The translations under genes and the position numbers were made by a program. A stretch of DNA of 64,000 bases from OCS116 sp051531935 (lineage in GTDB: Bacteria > Pseudomonadota > Alphaproteobacteria > Rhizobiales > OSC116): NCBI GenBank assembly GCA_051531935.1, contig JAOPTR010000007.1:310001-374000 (forward strand), in the 5' to 3' direction. Positions 41,651-49,662 of the stretch are shown here, in pieces. Each line of letters starts with the position of its first letter. Position 1 is the first letter of the stretch. The notes under the pieces are model-generated. The model was not told where the DNA came from. It ran no database searches and saw only the letters and a program-made list of their open reading frames with translations.

Positions 41651-43315
41651 ATGGTAGATATTAGTACACTTTCAATGTTGCTGCTTTTGGCAATGTTTTT
41701 CCTATTGGCCATTGGCATGCCACTCGGTTTTGCATCTGCTGTTTTGGCGGTGGGCGTATTGGTATTAAAATTTGGCCCTTATGTGCTGTATGGCAACGTG
41801 GTCGGTGGCATAGAAATGATGGTCACTGGCGAAGTAAGTGAGGGTATGGAAGTCGCCATGAAGAAATTCGGGCGAGGGCCGTTAGGGGTCGTCAGTCAGG
41901 CGATCTACCGTCAAATGACCAATTATGTGCTTATTTCAGTGCCATTATTTATCTTTATGGCAGCCATTTTAGAACGTTCTGGCATCGCAAAAGACATGTA
42001 TTCATCTATCAATGTCTGGCTGTCCCGCACCCGTGGCGGCATTGCCATTGTAACCTCTATCATGGCGGTTATCATGGCAGCAATGTCAGGCATTATCGGT
42101 GGTGAAGTTGTGCTTTTGGGGCTAATCGCTTTGCCGCAAATGTTGCGCTTAGGGTATAATCAAAACCTTGCCATTGGCACAATTTGCGCGTCTGGCTCGT
42201 TAGGTACAATGATTCCACCTTCAATCGTGCTTATTTTCTATGGCTTGGTCACAGAAACATCTATTAAAGCGCTGTTCACAGCCGCCTTCTTACCGGGTTT
42301 CATTTTAGCGTCATCATTCATTATTTATATCATCGTGCGTACACGTTTGCGCCCCGAAGATGCACCTTTGCCCCCTCCAGTCGAGGGTGATCCATCGGCC
42401 AACGAAAAAAGAATGATGTTCGCAGCCTTTTTAACCGTTTTGGGTGCAGGTGCACTGGTATTACTGTTAATTCGCGTGCTGTTTTTAACTCTAATTGGTG
42501 CCAACGCAGTCGAAGAAGGCAGCGATCCATCATTATGGGGCATGGTTGCTGATATACCTTATATTGTCGGTTACCTCATTGTGGCTCTGGCTTTGCTGCA
42601 TTTTGTGTTCAAAAAAGAGCGGGTTAAAACCGCTTGGGATATGGGCAAAGGCCTTGTGGCACCTATCATCGTTATTGGCGTTGTGCTTGGCTCTATTTAT
42701 GGCGGCATTACAGGCATTACCGAAGCTGCGGGCATGGGCGTTGTTGCCGTGTTCCTACTCTCTGTTTTGCGAGGTGAAATGACCTTCGATGTGGTGTGGG
42801 ATTCTCTCATGCGCACCATGAAATCGACTGGAACAATCATCTGGGTTACCATTGGTGCTGCTTCTTTGGCGGCGGCTTACACGCTTGTTGGTGGGCCGAC
42901 ATATATTGCCAACCTCATTGTTGGGCAAGATTTGCCAACCATGGGCATTATTTTGGTGATGATGTTTGTATTTCTAATTATGGGTATGTTTATGGATTGG
43001 GTGGGTATTGTATTGCTCATCATGCCTGTATTTTTACCCATCGTAACTGCTTTACCTGTCGAGGAATTAGGCTTTATCGGCAGCATTGAGCCTAAATATG
43101 TGGGCATTTGGTTTGGTGTTGTATTCTGCATGAATATGCAAGTCAGCTTCTTGTCGCCACCGTTTGGCCCCGCAGCTTTCTATCTTAAGTCAGTTGCGCC
43201 ATCTTACATCACGCTTACCGATATTTTCAAAGGCTTCATGCCGTTCATTGCGCTACAGCTTGTATCGTTGATGATATTGCTCACATGGCCAAACCTAATC
43301 AGCGTATTCTTTTAA
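41651..43315 (+). CDS. dctM: TRAP transporter large permease (DctM family), enlarged
   Basis: 554-residue membrane subunit that carries the sodium-driven transport path. DctM marks: GMPLGFASAVLAVGV, GSLGTMIPPSIVLIFYG and FLSPPFGPAAFYLKSVAP. At about 430 residues a normal DctM would be shorter. Here there is extra sequence near 55-90 and a hydrophilic loop plus two additional spans at about 235-345 (RPEDAPLPPPVEGDPSANEK then hydrophobic stretches). It ends 16 bp from the convergent GntR stop. Confidence 0.9.
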   Translation: MVDISTLSMLLLLAMFFLLAIGMPLGFASAVLAVGVLVLKFGPYVLYGNVVGGIEMMVTGEVSEGMEVAMKKFGRGPLGVVSQAIYRQMTNYVLISVPLFIFMAAILERSGIAKDMYSSINVWLSRTRGGIAIVTSIMAVIMAAMSGIIGGEVVLLGLIALPQMLRLGYNQNLAIGTICASGSLGTMIPPSIVLIFYGLVTETSIKALFTAAFLPGFILASSFIIYIIVRTRLRPEDAPLPPPVEGDPSANEKRMMFAAFLTVLGAGALVLLLIRVLFLTLIGANAVEEGSDPSLWGMVADIPYIVGYLIVALALLHFVFKKERVKTAWDMGKGLVAPIIVIGVVLGSIYGGITGITEAAGMGVVAVFLLSVLRGEMTFDVVWDSLMRTMKSTGTIIWVTIGAASLAAAYTLVGGPTYIANLIVGQDLPTMGIILVMMFVFLIMGMFMDWVGIVLLIMPVFLPIVTALPVEELGFIGSIEPKYVGIWFGVVFCMNMQVSFLSPPFGPAAFYLKSVAPSYITLTDIFKGFMPFIALQLVSLMILLTWPNLISVFF

Positions 43316-43331
43316 TTAAAGATGGAGCAGG

Positions 43332-44048
43332 CTAAACATTTTTCTTAAATAGGTTTGGCTGCTCCGCTTCTAGCGGCTCTAGCCTATGAATTAAATGGCC
43401 TAAATGCTTTTTCATTGCCAAGCGTGCGGCTTGTGCATCTTTATTTTTAATCGCCTCAACAATGAGAGTATGCTCTTCTAAGCTTTCACGTGCGCGACCG
43501 GGCGAGGGTAGTAAAAGCTGCCGGGCGCGGTTCACTTGTAACCATATTGTGGCAGCGACCTCAGATACCCGCCCAAACCCTGTAAATGCCATCAGCAACC
43601 CATGCAATTCATCGTCCACCTGATGGAAACCTAGTAAATCGTCATCATCTACCAATAAAGATTGTAACTTTATGTTGCGGGTTAGTTGTGCCAATTGTTT
43701 GTCAGTTCGCTCATTGGCAACTTTTTCGACTGCAGCCAACTCCAGTGCTTCACGTAAAAACGCTCCCTCGCGAATTTCATCCATAGAAAGTCGAGATACT
43801 TTTGTGCCAGATTGCGGAATCACTTCCACCAAACCTTCTGCGGCAAGGCGCGCAATCGCCTCGGCAACAGGCGCGCGAGAAACCGAAAATTGCTCGCAAA
43901 TTACCTTTTTCCGCAAAGTTAAACCAGGTTGTAGCTCAAAACAAATAATTGATTCTTTAAGCGATTCATAAACCCGATTGGCTAAAGAACCCGAAAATCC
44001 ATTAATATCACGCAATAATACGTCACCAATTTCCTGAATTTCTATCAC
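43332..44048 (-). CDS. GntR-family regulator, FCD subfamily (uxaA locus)
   Basis: 238 residues with HTH at about 25-90 (VICEQFSVSRAPVAEAIARLAAEGLV) and an FCD domain (about 100-220; FHQVDDELHGLLMAFTG, EEHTLIVEAIKNKDAQAARLAM). It lies 21 bp after uxaA on the same strand and so is probably co-transcribed with it. A perfect 14-bp palindrome before uxaA is the likely operator. Together with the other GntR gene at 38787 it gives this locus two FCD regulators at its two ends. Confidence 0.88.
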   Translation of the reverse strand: MIEIQEIGDVLLRDINGFSGSLANRVYESLKESIICFELQPGLTLRKKVICEQFSVSRAPVAEAIARLAAEGLVEVIPQSGTKVSRLSMDEIREGAFLREALELAAVEKVANERTDKQLAQLTRNIKLQSLLVDDDDLLGFHQVDDELHGLLMAFTGFGRVSEVAATIWLQVNRARQLLLPSPGRARESLEEHTLIVEAIKNKDAQAARLAMKKHLGHLIHRLEPLEAEQPNLFKKNV

Positions 44049-44069
44049 TCGTTATGTTTCCTCTAATTT

Positions 44070-45596
44070 TCACATCGTGGCAGATTGTTGCCACGGCACA
44101 AATTCCGCACCGCCAAAGCCTAGTTCTTCACTCTTAGACAATTCACCAGATGCGCATTTAATCAGCATTTCAAAAATCTCATGGCCTTTATCTTCTATAC
44201 TTGCACCATCAGATATAATATCACCACAATTAATATCCATATCTTCGCTCATCCGCTCATACATTTCGCTATTGGTGGCAATCTTAATTGTCGGTGCAGG
44301 TTTAAACCCAGATACCGAGCCGCGCCCTGTGGTAAATATAACCATATTCGCACCCGATGCAATCTGCCCTGTTACAGATACAGGGTCATAACCTGGGCTG
44401 TCCATAAATACAAACCCATGTTTGGTAATTTTTTCAGCAAATTTATAAACTTCGGTCAACGGTGCTGTGCCGCTTTTAGCTGTCGCCCCCAGCGATTTTT
44501 CCAAAATGGTTGTCAAGCCACCACGTTTATTACCAGGCGAGGGGTTGTTGTTCATTTCGCCGCCATTGCGCGCGCAATAGTCTTCCCACCACTCAATATG
44601 GCTCACAATTTTTTGCCCCACATCTTCCGAAACTGCACGGCGTGTTAATAAATGTTCCGCACCATAAATTTCTGTGGTTTCAGATAATATAGTTGTGCCG
44701 CCATGGCTCACCAATAGGTCAGATGCATAACCCAATGCAGGGTTGGCGGTAATGCCCGAATAACCATCCGACCCACCACATTGCATGCCCACCATAATTT
44801 CCGAAATTGGTGTAGCCACGCGCTCGGCTTTGTTAGCAAGCGCTGCAATTTCACGCAACTGCTCCAAGCCGCGCTCTATAGTGCGGCGTGTGCCGCCCAT
44901 TTGTTGAATGGTCATGTAGCGATAGTTGCCGTCAGACCGCACAGTGCGTTCACCCATTAAGTTAGAAACCTGCATCACCTCGCAACCTAAACCAAGCAGT
45001 AAAACGCCCGCAAAGTTAGGGTGCTGCGCATAGCCCGAAATGGTACGAAACAAAGTGTCATAACTTTCGTCAGTGGCCGACATGCCGCAACCTGTACCAT
45101 GCACAATTGGCACAATGCCATCAATATTTGGAAACTCTTCTAATAAACCATCTTTTTCGGCAGCTTCAGCGAGCAATTTTGCCACGGTAGCCGAGCAATT
45201 TACGGTAGTTATAATGGCTAAATAATTACGCGTACCCACACCGCCATCAGCACGTTGATAACCCATAAATGTGCGTTCATTTTTAGCAGCAGCGAGGGCT
45301 TTATAATCCTGCCCAAAAGCATAATCTTGCTTATGATCGCCCATTTCTAAATTATGAGTATGAATATGGTCACCAATGGCAATGTCTTGTTTGGTTTGGC
45401 CAATTATTTGCCCATATCTAATAACGTTTTCACCCTCGGCAATGGCTGCGGTAGCAATTTTATGGCCGCGCATTACGGGCGCATTGGCTGTCCAATTATG
45501 GCCATTTAGCAACTCGTCAGCAGCTATATTGCGCAAGGCAATCACAACATTGTCGGTTTCGTGCAGGCAAATGGTTTCTGGCGTGTGGGGTGTCAT
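44070..45596 (-). CDS. uxaA: Altronate dehydratase
   Basis: 508-residue iron-dependent lyase that dehydrates D-altronate to 2-keto-3-deoxygluconate in galacturonate breakdown. An N-terminal SAF domain (about 1-95) is fused to the UxaA catalytic region with the conserved Cys motifs HGTGCGMSATDESYD, LLGLGCEVMQV and GMQCGGSDGYSG, and MDSPGYDPVSVTGQIASGA. Length is that of the fused form. Related sugar-acid dehydratases (galactarate) share the fold, so altronate is the best but not the only substrate. Operon uxaA-gntR, close to the TRAP system. Confidence 0.92.
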   Translation of the reverse strand: MTPHTPETICLHETDNVVIALRNIAADELLNGHNWTANAPVMRGHKIATAAIAEGENVIRYGQIIGQTKQDIAIGDHIHTHNLEMGDHKQDYAFGQDYKALAAAKNERTFMGYQRADGGVGTRNYLAIITTVNCSATVAKLLAEAAEKDGLLEEFPNIDGIVPIVHGTGCGMSATDESYDTLFRTISGYAQHPNFAGVLLLGLGCEVMQVSNLMGERTVRSDGNYRYMTIQQMGGTRRTIERGLEQLREIAALANKAERVATPISEIMVGMQCGGSDGYSGITANPALGYASDLLVSHGGTTILSETTEIYGAEHLLTRRAVSEDVGQKIVSHIEWWEDYCARNGGEMNNNPSPGNKRGGLTTILEKSLGATAKSGTAPLTEVYKFAEKITKHGFVFMDSPGYDPVSVTGQIASGANMVIFTTGRGSVSGFKPAPTIKIATNSEMYERMSEDMDINCGDIISDGASIEDKGHEIFEMLIKCASGELSKSEELGFGGAEFVPWQQSATM

Positions 45597-45634
45597 CGTT
45601 AAAATCTCTTATGCTTGTCAGGTTAGAATTTATA

Positions 45635-45648
45635 ACTAACATGTTAGT
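45635..45648. promoter_or_regulatory. Perfect 14-bp palindrome upstream of uxaA
   Basis: ACTAACATGTTAGT, centred about 45 bp before the uxaA ATG. It is exactly self-complementary. The GntR protein encoded after uxaA is the obvious candidate binder. Confidence 0.5.
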
Positions 45649-45699
45649 GTATCCGCATAAAAAGGTAAAGATGCTTGCACATTATAATTAATAAAATTT

Positions 45700-45729
45700 T
45701 AGTGGGGTCTAAGTCATTAAACCCCACTA
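45700..45729 (-). terminator. Terminator of the ABC-2 exporter operon
   Basis: Perfect 9-bp stem (TAGTGGGGT with ACCCCACTA) with a 12-nt loop, 10 bp past the permease stop on the minus strand. The tail reads AAATTTTATT. A likely intrinsic terminator, as the stem is GC-rich. Confidence 0.65.
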
Positions 45730-45738
45730 TTCACAATG

Positions 45739-46500
45739 CTATTCTTTAATTTTGTAACCCGTGTGGAATGTCCACCAAATTATACTGGCACACACGGCAA
45801 TAAAAATGCCAATGGCTGTTAAACTTGTGGCTATTGGTAAATCGCCAATGCCAAAAAAGCTCCACCTAAACCCAGAAACCAAATATACAACAGGGTTGAA
45901 AAATGAGATATTCTGCCAAAATGGCGGCAGCATGGAAATAGAATAAAATGTACCACCCAAAAATACCAAAGGGGTAATCACAAGCAATGGTATCAGCGAT
46001 AATTGCTCAAAATTCTTAGCCCATAACCCAATGATAAAGCCAAACAAACTAAACCCAACACAGGTAAGAACCAAAAAGCTAAACATCGCAACAGGGTGGA
46101 CAATGTGCAGCGGCACAAACAGGCTTGCCGTTGCCAATGTCACCAATCCAATGAATAAGGATTTACTCGCCGCAGCCCCCACATAGCCAATTAATATTTC
46201 AATTGCCGATATTGGCGCGGTGTGGATTTCGTATATAGACCCTGTAAATTTGGGAAAATAAATGCCAAATGATGCGTTGGCAATGCTTTGGCCTAATACC
46301 GAAAGCATAATCAAGCCAGGCACAATAAATGTGCCATATTCAACACCATCAATTGCGTTCATGCGCGAGCCAATGGCCGTGCCAAACACCACAAAATATA
46401 ACGATGTCGAAAGTACAGGCGATATAAGGCTTTGTGTGACAGTCCTGATGGCGCGCATCATTTCCGAAACATATATAGATTTTACAGCTTGGTAATTCAT
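45739..46500 (-). CDS. ABC-2 type exporter permease
   Basis: 253-residue inner-membrane protein with about six spans and the ABC-2 signature near the middle (FGIYFPKFTGSIYEIHTAPIS, then IFFNPVVYLVSGFRW-like end as SFFNPVVYLVSGFRWSFFG). Exporters of this class move drugs, lipids or polysaccharides. Its ATG overlaps the ATPase stop (ATGA), so the two are coupled. The pair is divergent from an HxlR regulator, suggesting inducible efflux. Substrate unknown. Confidence 0.88.
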   Translation of the reverse strand: MNYQAVKSIYVSEMMRAIRTVTQSLISPVLSTSLYFVVFGTAIGSRMNAIDGVEYGTFIVPGLIMLSVLGQSIANASFGIYFPKFTGSIYEIHTAPISAIEILIGYVGAAASKSLFIGLVTLATASLFVPLHIVHPVAMFSFLVLTCVGFSLFGFIIGLWAKNFEQLSLIPLLVITPLVFLGGTFYSISMLPPFWQNISFFNPVVYLVSGFRWSFFGIGDLPIATSLTAIGIFIAVCASIIWWTFHTGYKIKE

Positions 46501-47429
46501 GATTTTTCTCCCAACATATCAACCATAATGTCCTCTAAAGAACTTTGGTTGGTCTGCACGTCTTTAATAATCAGTCCATTTTCACTTAAAGTGGCAAATA
46601 AGGTAGATATTCCTGTGCGCGTGCCATCAGCTTCATAGGTGTAAACTAGATTGCTATTTTTAGGGTCAATGGCAATGTCTAAATCACTTAAGTAAGCAGG
46701 CACTTCACTAAGTGGCTCAGTTAATTCCACACTTAATTGGCGCTTGCCTGCGCTTGCCATTAATATGGCTTTGTCTTCGACCATCAATATTTCGCCATCA
46801 CGTATAATGCCAACACGGTCAGCAATGGCTTCGGCTTCTTCAATATAATGAGTGGTCAAAATAATCGTCACACCATCATCTTTTAGCTGCGCCACCAATT
46901 CCCACATGTCTTTGCGCAATTCAACATCAACGCCTGCTGTTGGTTCGTCCAAAAACAATATTCGTGGCTCATGATATAGCGCTTTGGCAATCAATAACCG
47001 CCGTTTCATACCGCCCGAAAGGGTCACACCTTTTTCGTCGCGTTTGTCCCACAATGAGAGCTTTTTCAAAATGCTTTTCATAAGTTCAGGGTCTGGCTTT
47101 AGCCCAAATAATCCACGCGTGAATTTAAGTGAGTTTTTAACAGTGGTAAATGGCTCAATAGAAATTTCTTGTGGCACAAGCCCAATTAATCCACGTGTTT
47201 CGCGATAGTTTTTTTGAATGTCAAACCCGCCTACATTCACATGACCAGAAGTGGCATTTACCAACCCGCAAATAATAGAAATTAAAGTTGTTTTGCCCGC
47301 ACCATTGGGGCCTAATAGCGCAAATATTTCGCCAGATTTTACATGTAAGTCGATACTTTTTAGTGCCGTAAAACCATTGTCATATGATTTTGTCAGCCCA
47401 TTAATTTTTAGCATAATTGAATCTTTCAT
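46497..47429 (-). CDS. ABC exporter ATPase (DrrA/CcmA-like)
   Basis: 310-residue ATPase partner of the ABC-2 permease. Walker A GPNGAGKTT, signature LSGGMKRRLLIAKAL, Walker B ILFLDEPTAGVDVELR and switch His in LTTHYIEEAEAIADR are all intact. A C-terminal extension of about 80 residues (DUF4162-like) follows, typical of this group. A second start at ATG 47414 (MLKINGLTKSYDNG) is possible. The 113-bp gap to the HxlR gene holds a perfect operator. Confidence 0.9.
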   Translation of the reverse strand: MKDSIMLKINGLTKSYDNGFTALKSIDLHVKSGEIFALLGPNGAGKTTLISIICGLVNATSGHVNVGGFDIQKNYRETRGLIGLVPQEISIEPFTTVKNSLKFTRGLFGLKPDPELMKSILKKLSLWDKRDEKGVTLSGGMKRRLLIAKALYHEPRILFLDEPTAGVDVELRKDMWELVAQLKDDGVTIILTTHYIEEAEAIADRVGIIRDGEILMVEDKAILMASAGKRQLSVELTEPLSEVPAYLSDLDIAIDPKNSNLVYTYEADGTRTGISTLFATLSENGLIIKDVQTNQSSLEDIMVDMLGEKS

Positions 47430-47470
47430 AATATATTCAACAAGATAAAGAATTTTGATTCACTATATCA

Positions 47471-47531
47471 TTGACTATTGAGGCGTAATGATTACACTAG
47501 TAACTTGTTAATTGCAAGTAACAAGTTACTA
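47471..47531 (+). promoter_or_regulatory. HxlR promoter and perfect 13-bp inverted-repeat operator
   Basis: Promoter-like boxes TTGACT (47471-47476) and TACACT (47493-47498) with 16-bp spacing are followed directly by TAGTAACTTGTTA (47498-47510), an 8-nt spacer, and its exact complement TAACAAGTTACTA (47519-47531). The ribosome site of the HxlR gene begins 2 bp later. A dimer bound here would block the regulator's own promoter and probably the divergent exporter. Confidence 0.7.
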
Positions 47532-47542
47532 TGGAGAGAAAT

Positions 47543-47902
47543 ATGGAATGCTGTTCCCGCTCTGGGTGTCCCATTTCCAGCACGTTAGATATTCTAGGCG
47601 ACAAATGGACTCTGGTTATCTTGCGAGATATGTTCGCAGGTAAATCTAAGTTTAGTGAATTTTTAGCGTCGAGCGAAAGCATCGCCACTAATATTTTATC
47701 CAAACGTCTCGAGCTGATCGAGGCTACTGGTTTGGCCAAAAAAACCGCCTACCAGCAGCGTCCATTGCGTTATGAATATAGGCTCACCAAAAAAGGCCAA
47801 GCCTTATTGCCAATTTTACAAGAAATGGGCAAATGGGCAAACGATCATGTACCCGATACATGGATATTGCCAAAAGATTTTATCTCTATCGCTAAGGGAT
47901 AG
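47543..47902 (+). CDS. HxlR-family transcriptional regulator
   Basis: 119-residue winged-helix protein (HxlR/DUF24). The sequence CPISSTLDILGDKWTLVILRDM is the family start; FLASSESIATNILSKRLELI holds the recognition region. Three Cys residues lie in the first nine positions (MECCSRSGC), including the Cys before the conserved Pro that senses thiol-reactive compounds in QorR/YodB-type members. The start with GGAGAG 4 nt upstream (ATG 47543) is preferred over 47531, which lies in the operator. Divergent from an ABC exporter. Confidence 0.9.
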   Translation: MECCSRSGCPISSTLDILGDKWTLVILRDMFAGKSKFSEFLASSESIATNILSKRLELIEATGLAKKTAYQQRPLRYEYRLTKKGQALLPILQEMGKWANDHVPDTWILPKDFISIAKG

Positions 47903-48028
47903 ACCGTCTAAATTGGTTAATGGTCTAGATATGTCTCAATTAATTCAATTTGTTAGTTAAGTTCAGACAATCTTTAAACTCTCATTTGTTAAACCTATTG
48001 GGTAATAAGTAAAACCCATGAGGCCGCA

Positions 48029-48400
48029 ATGGCGAGCAATTTAAACGTAGTTGAATATTTTTTAAACGATGCCAATCGCGCGCAAAAAGCCTTGCTCGAA
48101 CATGTCGTGTCGCCCGAATTCACTTTTGCAGCACCGCTCATGCACCCCCGAAATTTCAAATCATATGTCAGCTTTACAGGTTCATATTCAGCCAATCGCA
48201 AAGTAACAATAGATACAATCTCAACCAATGACGACATGAATTTCGATGTGAATTACACTGTGGAATTTATAAATCACATCACAAAAAACAGCCGAAAAGA
48301 AGCTGGGTCATTACATATAAAAGTGCGGAATGGCCTCATTCATCTATTGAAATTTCACAATCAATTTATTCACGGTGTCAATAAATCCTATGGCACCTAA
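48029..48400 (+). CDS. NTF2-like (SnoaL-type) small protein
   Basis: 123-residue protein with the alpha+beta cone pattern of NTF2/SnoaL domains: an N-terminal helix (VVEYFLNDANRAQKALLEHV), VSPEFTFAAPLM, and C-terminal strands (AGSLHIKVRNGLIHLLKFH). There is no signal peptide. GAGG lies 5 nt before the ATG. A clearly related protein is encoded at 49038-49430. No catalytic residues can be assigned. Confidence 0.65.
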   Translation: MASNLNVVEYFLNDANRAQKALLEHVVSPEFTFAAPLMHPRNFKSYVSFTGSYSANRKVTIDTISTNDDMNFDVNYTVEFINHITKNSRKEAGSLHIKVRNGLIHLLKFHNQFIHGVNKSYGT

Positions 48401-48443
48401 CGGCTTACGCCTCTCATGCTAACGGATAACTAAAGTAGTTCTG

Positions 48444-48477
48444 CGAATTGTTAAACTGCCGCTTGGTTAACAATTCG
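48444..48477 (+). promoter_or_regulatory. Stem-loop between NTF2-like and secreted-protein genes
   Basis: Perfect 11-bp stem (CGAATTGTTAA with TTAACAATTCG) and 12-nt loop. It may end the NTF2-like transcript, or act as an operator for the next gene about 65 bp on. Tail TAAAATTT. Confidence 0.45.
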
Positions 48478-48540
48478 TAAAATTTATGCTATGATCATGG
48501 TGAAACTATATTTCTGTATTTCAAGCCTGAGGAGGGAATG

Positions 48541-48894
48541 ATGAAATTGAAACTATTAGTGGCACTTACTTTGGTCACCTTAACTTTGGGGTCAATTGGT
48601 GCAAGTCAAGCCACCATAACTGCAGATGAAAAATCCGAAAAAATATGCAGTCTTCTTAACGATACCATGGTTTTATCAGAAAAATGCAAAGTCGATAAAG
48701 CAAATAAAACACTAAGTTTCACGACCGATCTTGAGCAGCGCCGTGCCATCATGCTCTGCATGTCCGTTAAGCGCATAGCCTATAGTAACGGTTGGAATTT
48801 ACCAACGGATTGGACGATAAAAGTCGCCATCAAACAGCCCGAAAAAATGTCTAAAATCGAGTGCTCTTATAAAGCTACAGATTTATTTGGTTAA
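48541..48894 (+). CDS. Small secreted protein, function unknown
   Basis: 117 residues with a clear signal peptide (cleavage likely after Ala24, SQA/TI) and a mature part of about 93 residues with four Cys residues (KICSLLND, SEKCKVDKA, MLCMSVKR, IECSYKAT), which could form two disulfides in the periplasm. GAGGAGG precedes the start; the second of two adjacent ATGs is better spaced. No family recognised. Confidence 0.65.
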   Translation: MKLKLLVALTLVTLTLGSIGASQATITADEKSEKICSLLNDTMVLSEKCKVDKANKTLSFTTDLEQRRAIMLCMSVKRIAYSNGWNLPTDWTIKVAIKQPEKMSKIECSYKATDLFG

Positions 48895-48910
48895 TTTTCA
48901 CAACTTTGGT

Positions 48911-48938
48911 CGTACTAAAATTGTGTAATTTTGGTACG
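48911..48938 (+). terminator. Stem-loop after the secreted-protein gene
   Basis: A 12-bp stem with one G-U pair (CGTACTAAAATT with AATTTTGGTACG) and loop GTGT, 16 bp past the stop. No U tract on the plus strand. Confidence 0.5.
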
Positions 48939-49037
48939 CTAAGTCTTACTTGCTAGGTTTATTAGCTCTATAGAGAATTCTAAGTTTATATTCTGCCACC
49001 TATTCTAAGCGCCTTGTTTAGCGTAGAAGGCAGAATA

Positions 49038-49430
49038 ATGATTAAAAATGTTACGATGGTGCAAATATTCTTGCGGCATTTTTATAACCAACGAGTCGAG
49101 AAATTGGAAGATTTTGTATCTCCAAATTTCAGCTATCAAAGCCCCGCCATCGCACCTGTCGATTTCTTGGCCTTTATCAGTCATTGTGATGATTTGTTTC
49201 AAAATGTATCAGTTGGCATCGAGCAAATAAAAACTCAGAACGACCGTATTTTTCAAATATTTTACTCCATTAATATATGGCACAAAAATGCCTCCAAACC
49301 ACATTCTCTACCAGGGCGCGCGAATATATTGGTGGTCAATAACCTCATCGAAAACATCATCGTTAGTTACGATCCTAATTTACTGGTAGGTAATAAATCA
49401 AAAAATAAGCAAGTTTTCTTATTTGATTAG
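49038..49430 (+). CDS. NTF2-like small protein, paralogue of the one at 48029
   Basis: 130 residues starting at the ATG with AAGG upstream (49038). It shares with the 48029 protein the order V-S-P-x-F, a P-x-x-F stretch, and a late hydrophobic VNNLIENIIV strand (VRNGLIHLL in the paralogue). It has a hydrophilic tail (NKSKNKQVFLFD). Probably a duplicate that has diverged, lying on the far side of the secreted-protein gene. Function unknown. Confidence 0.6.
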   Translation: MIKNVTMVQIFLRHFYNQRVEKLEDFVSPNFSYQSPAIAPVDFLAFISHCDDLFQNVSVGIEQIKTQNDRIFQIFYSINIWHKNASKPHSLPGRANILVVNNLIENIIVSYDPNLLVGNKSKNKQVFLFD

Positions 49431-49578
49431 CGCTAACACAGCCGCTTTAATTGGTATTTCAACCAAAGAACCGTACATAACCTGCTTGCACCATAAAACT
49501 TTGTTGCAACCAATGTAAAATACTGCATAAGTGGCGCAAATTAGTCCCTCTAAGCCCCTTACAATACCAATTTTACAA

Positions 49579-49639
49579 AATTCATATCAATCATTTAAAA
49601 TTCGTTTTAAGCTTTTTAGTTAAATAAACGATATGAATT
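49579..49639 (+). promoter_or_regulatory. Distant 10-bp inverted repeat in the glgP upstream region
   Basis: AATTCATATC (49579-49588) and its exact complement GATATGAATT (49630-49639) are separated by 41 bp and lie within 85 bp of the glgP start. Two half-sites for a regulator, or a leader stem, could explain it. Confidence 0.35.
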
Positions 49640-49662
49640 CGAATTAGAAAGCTGATATTAGA

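Noticed and set aside
44181..44648. 155-codon plus-strand ORF opposite uxaA
   Set aside because: It lies wholly within the strongly conserved uxaA gene, has a Cys/His/Phe-rich composition typical of an antisense shadow, and matches no family.
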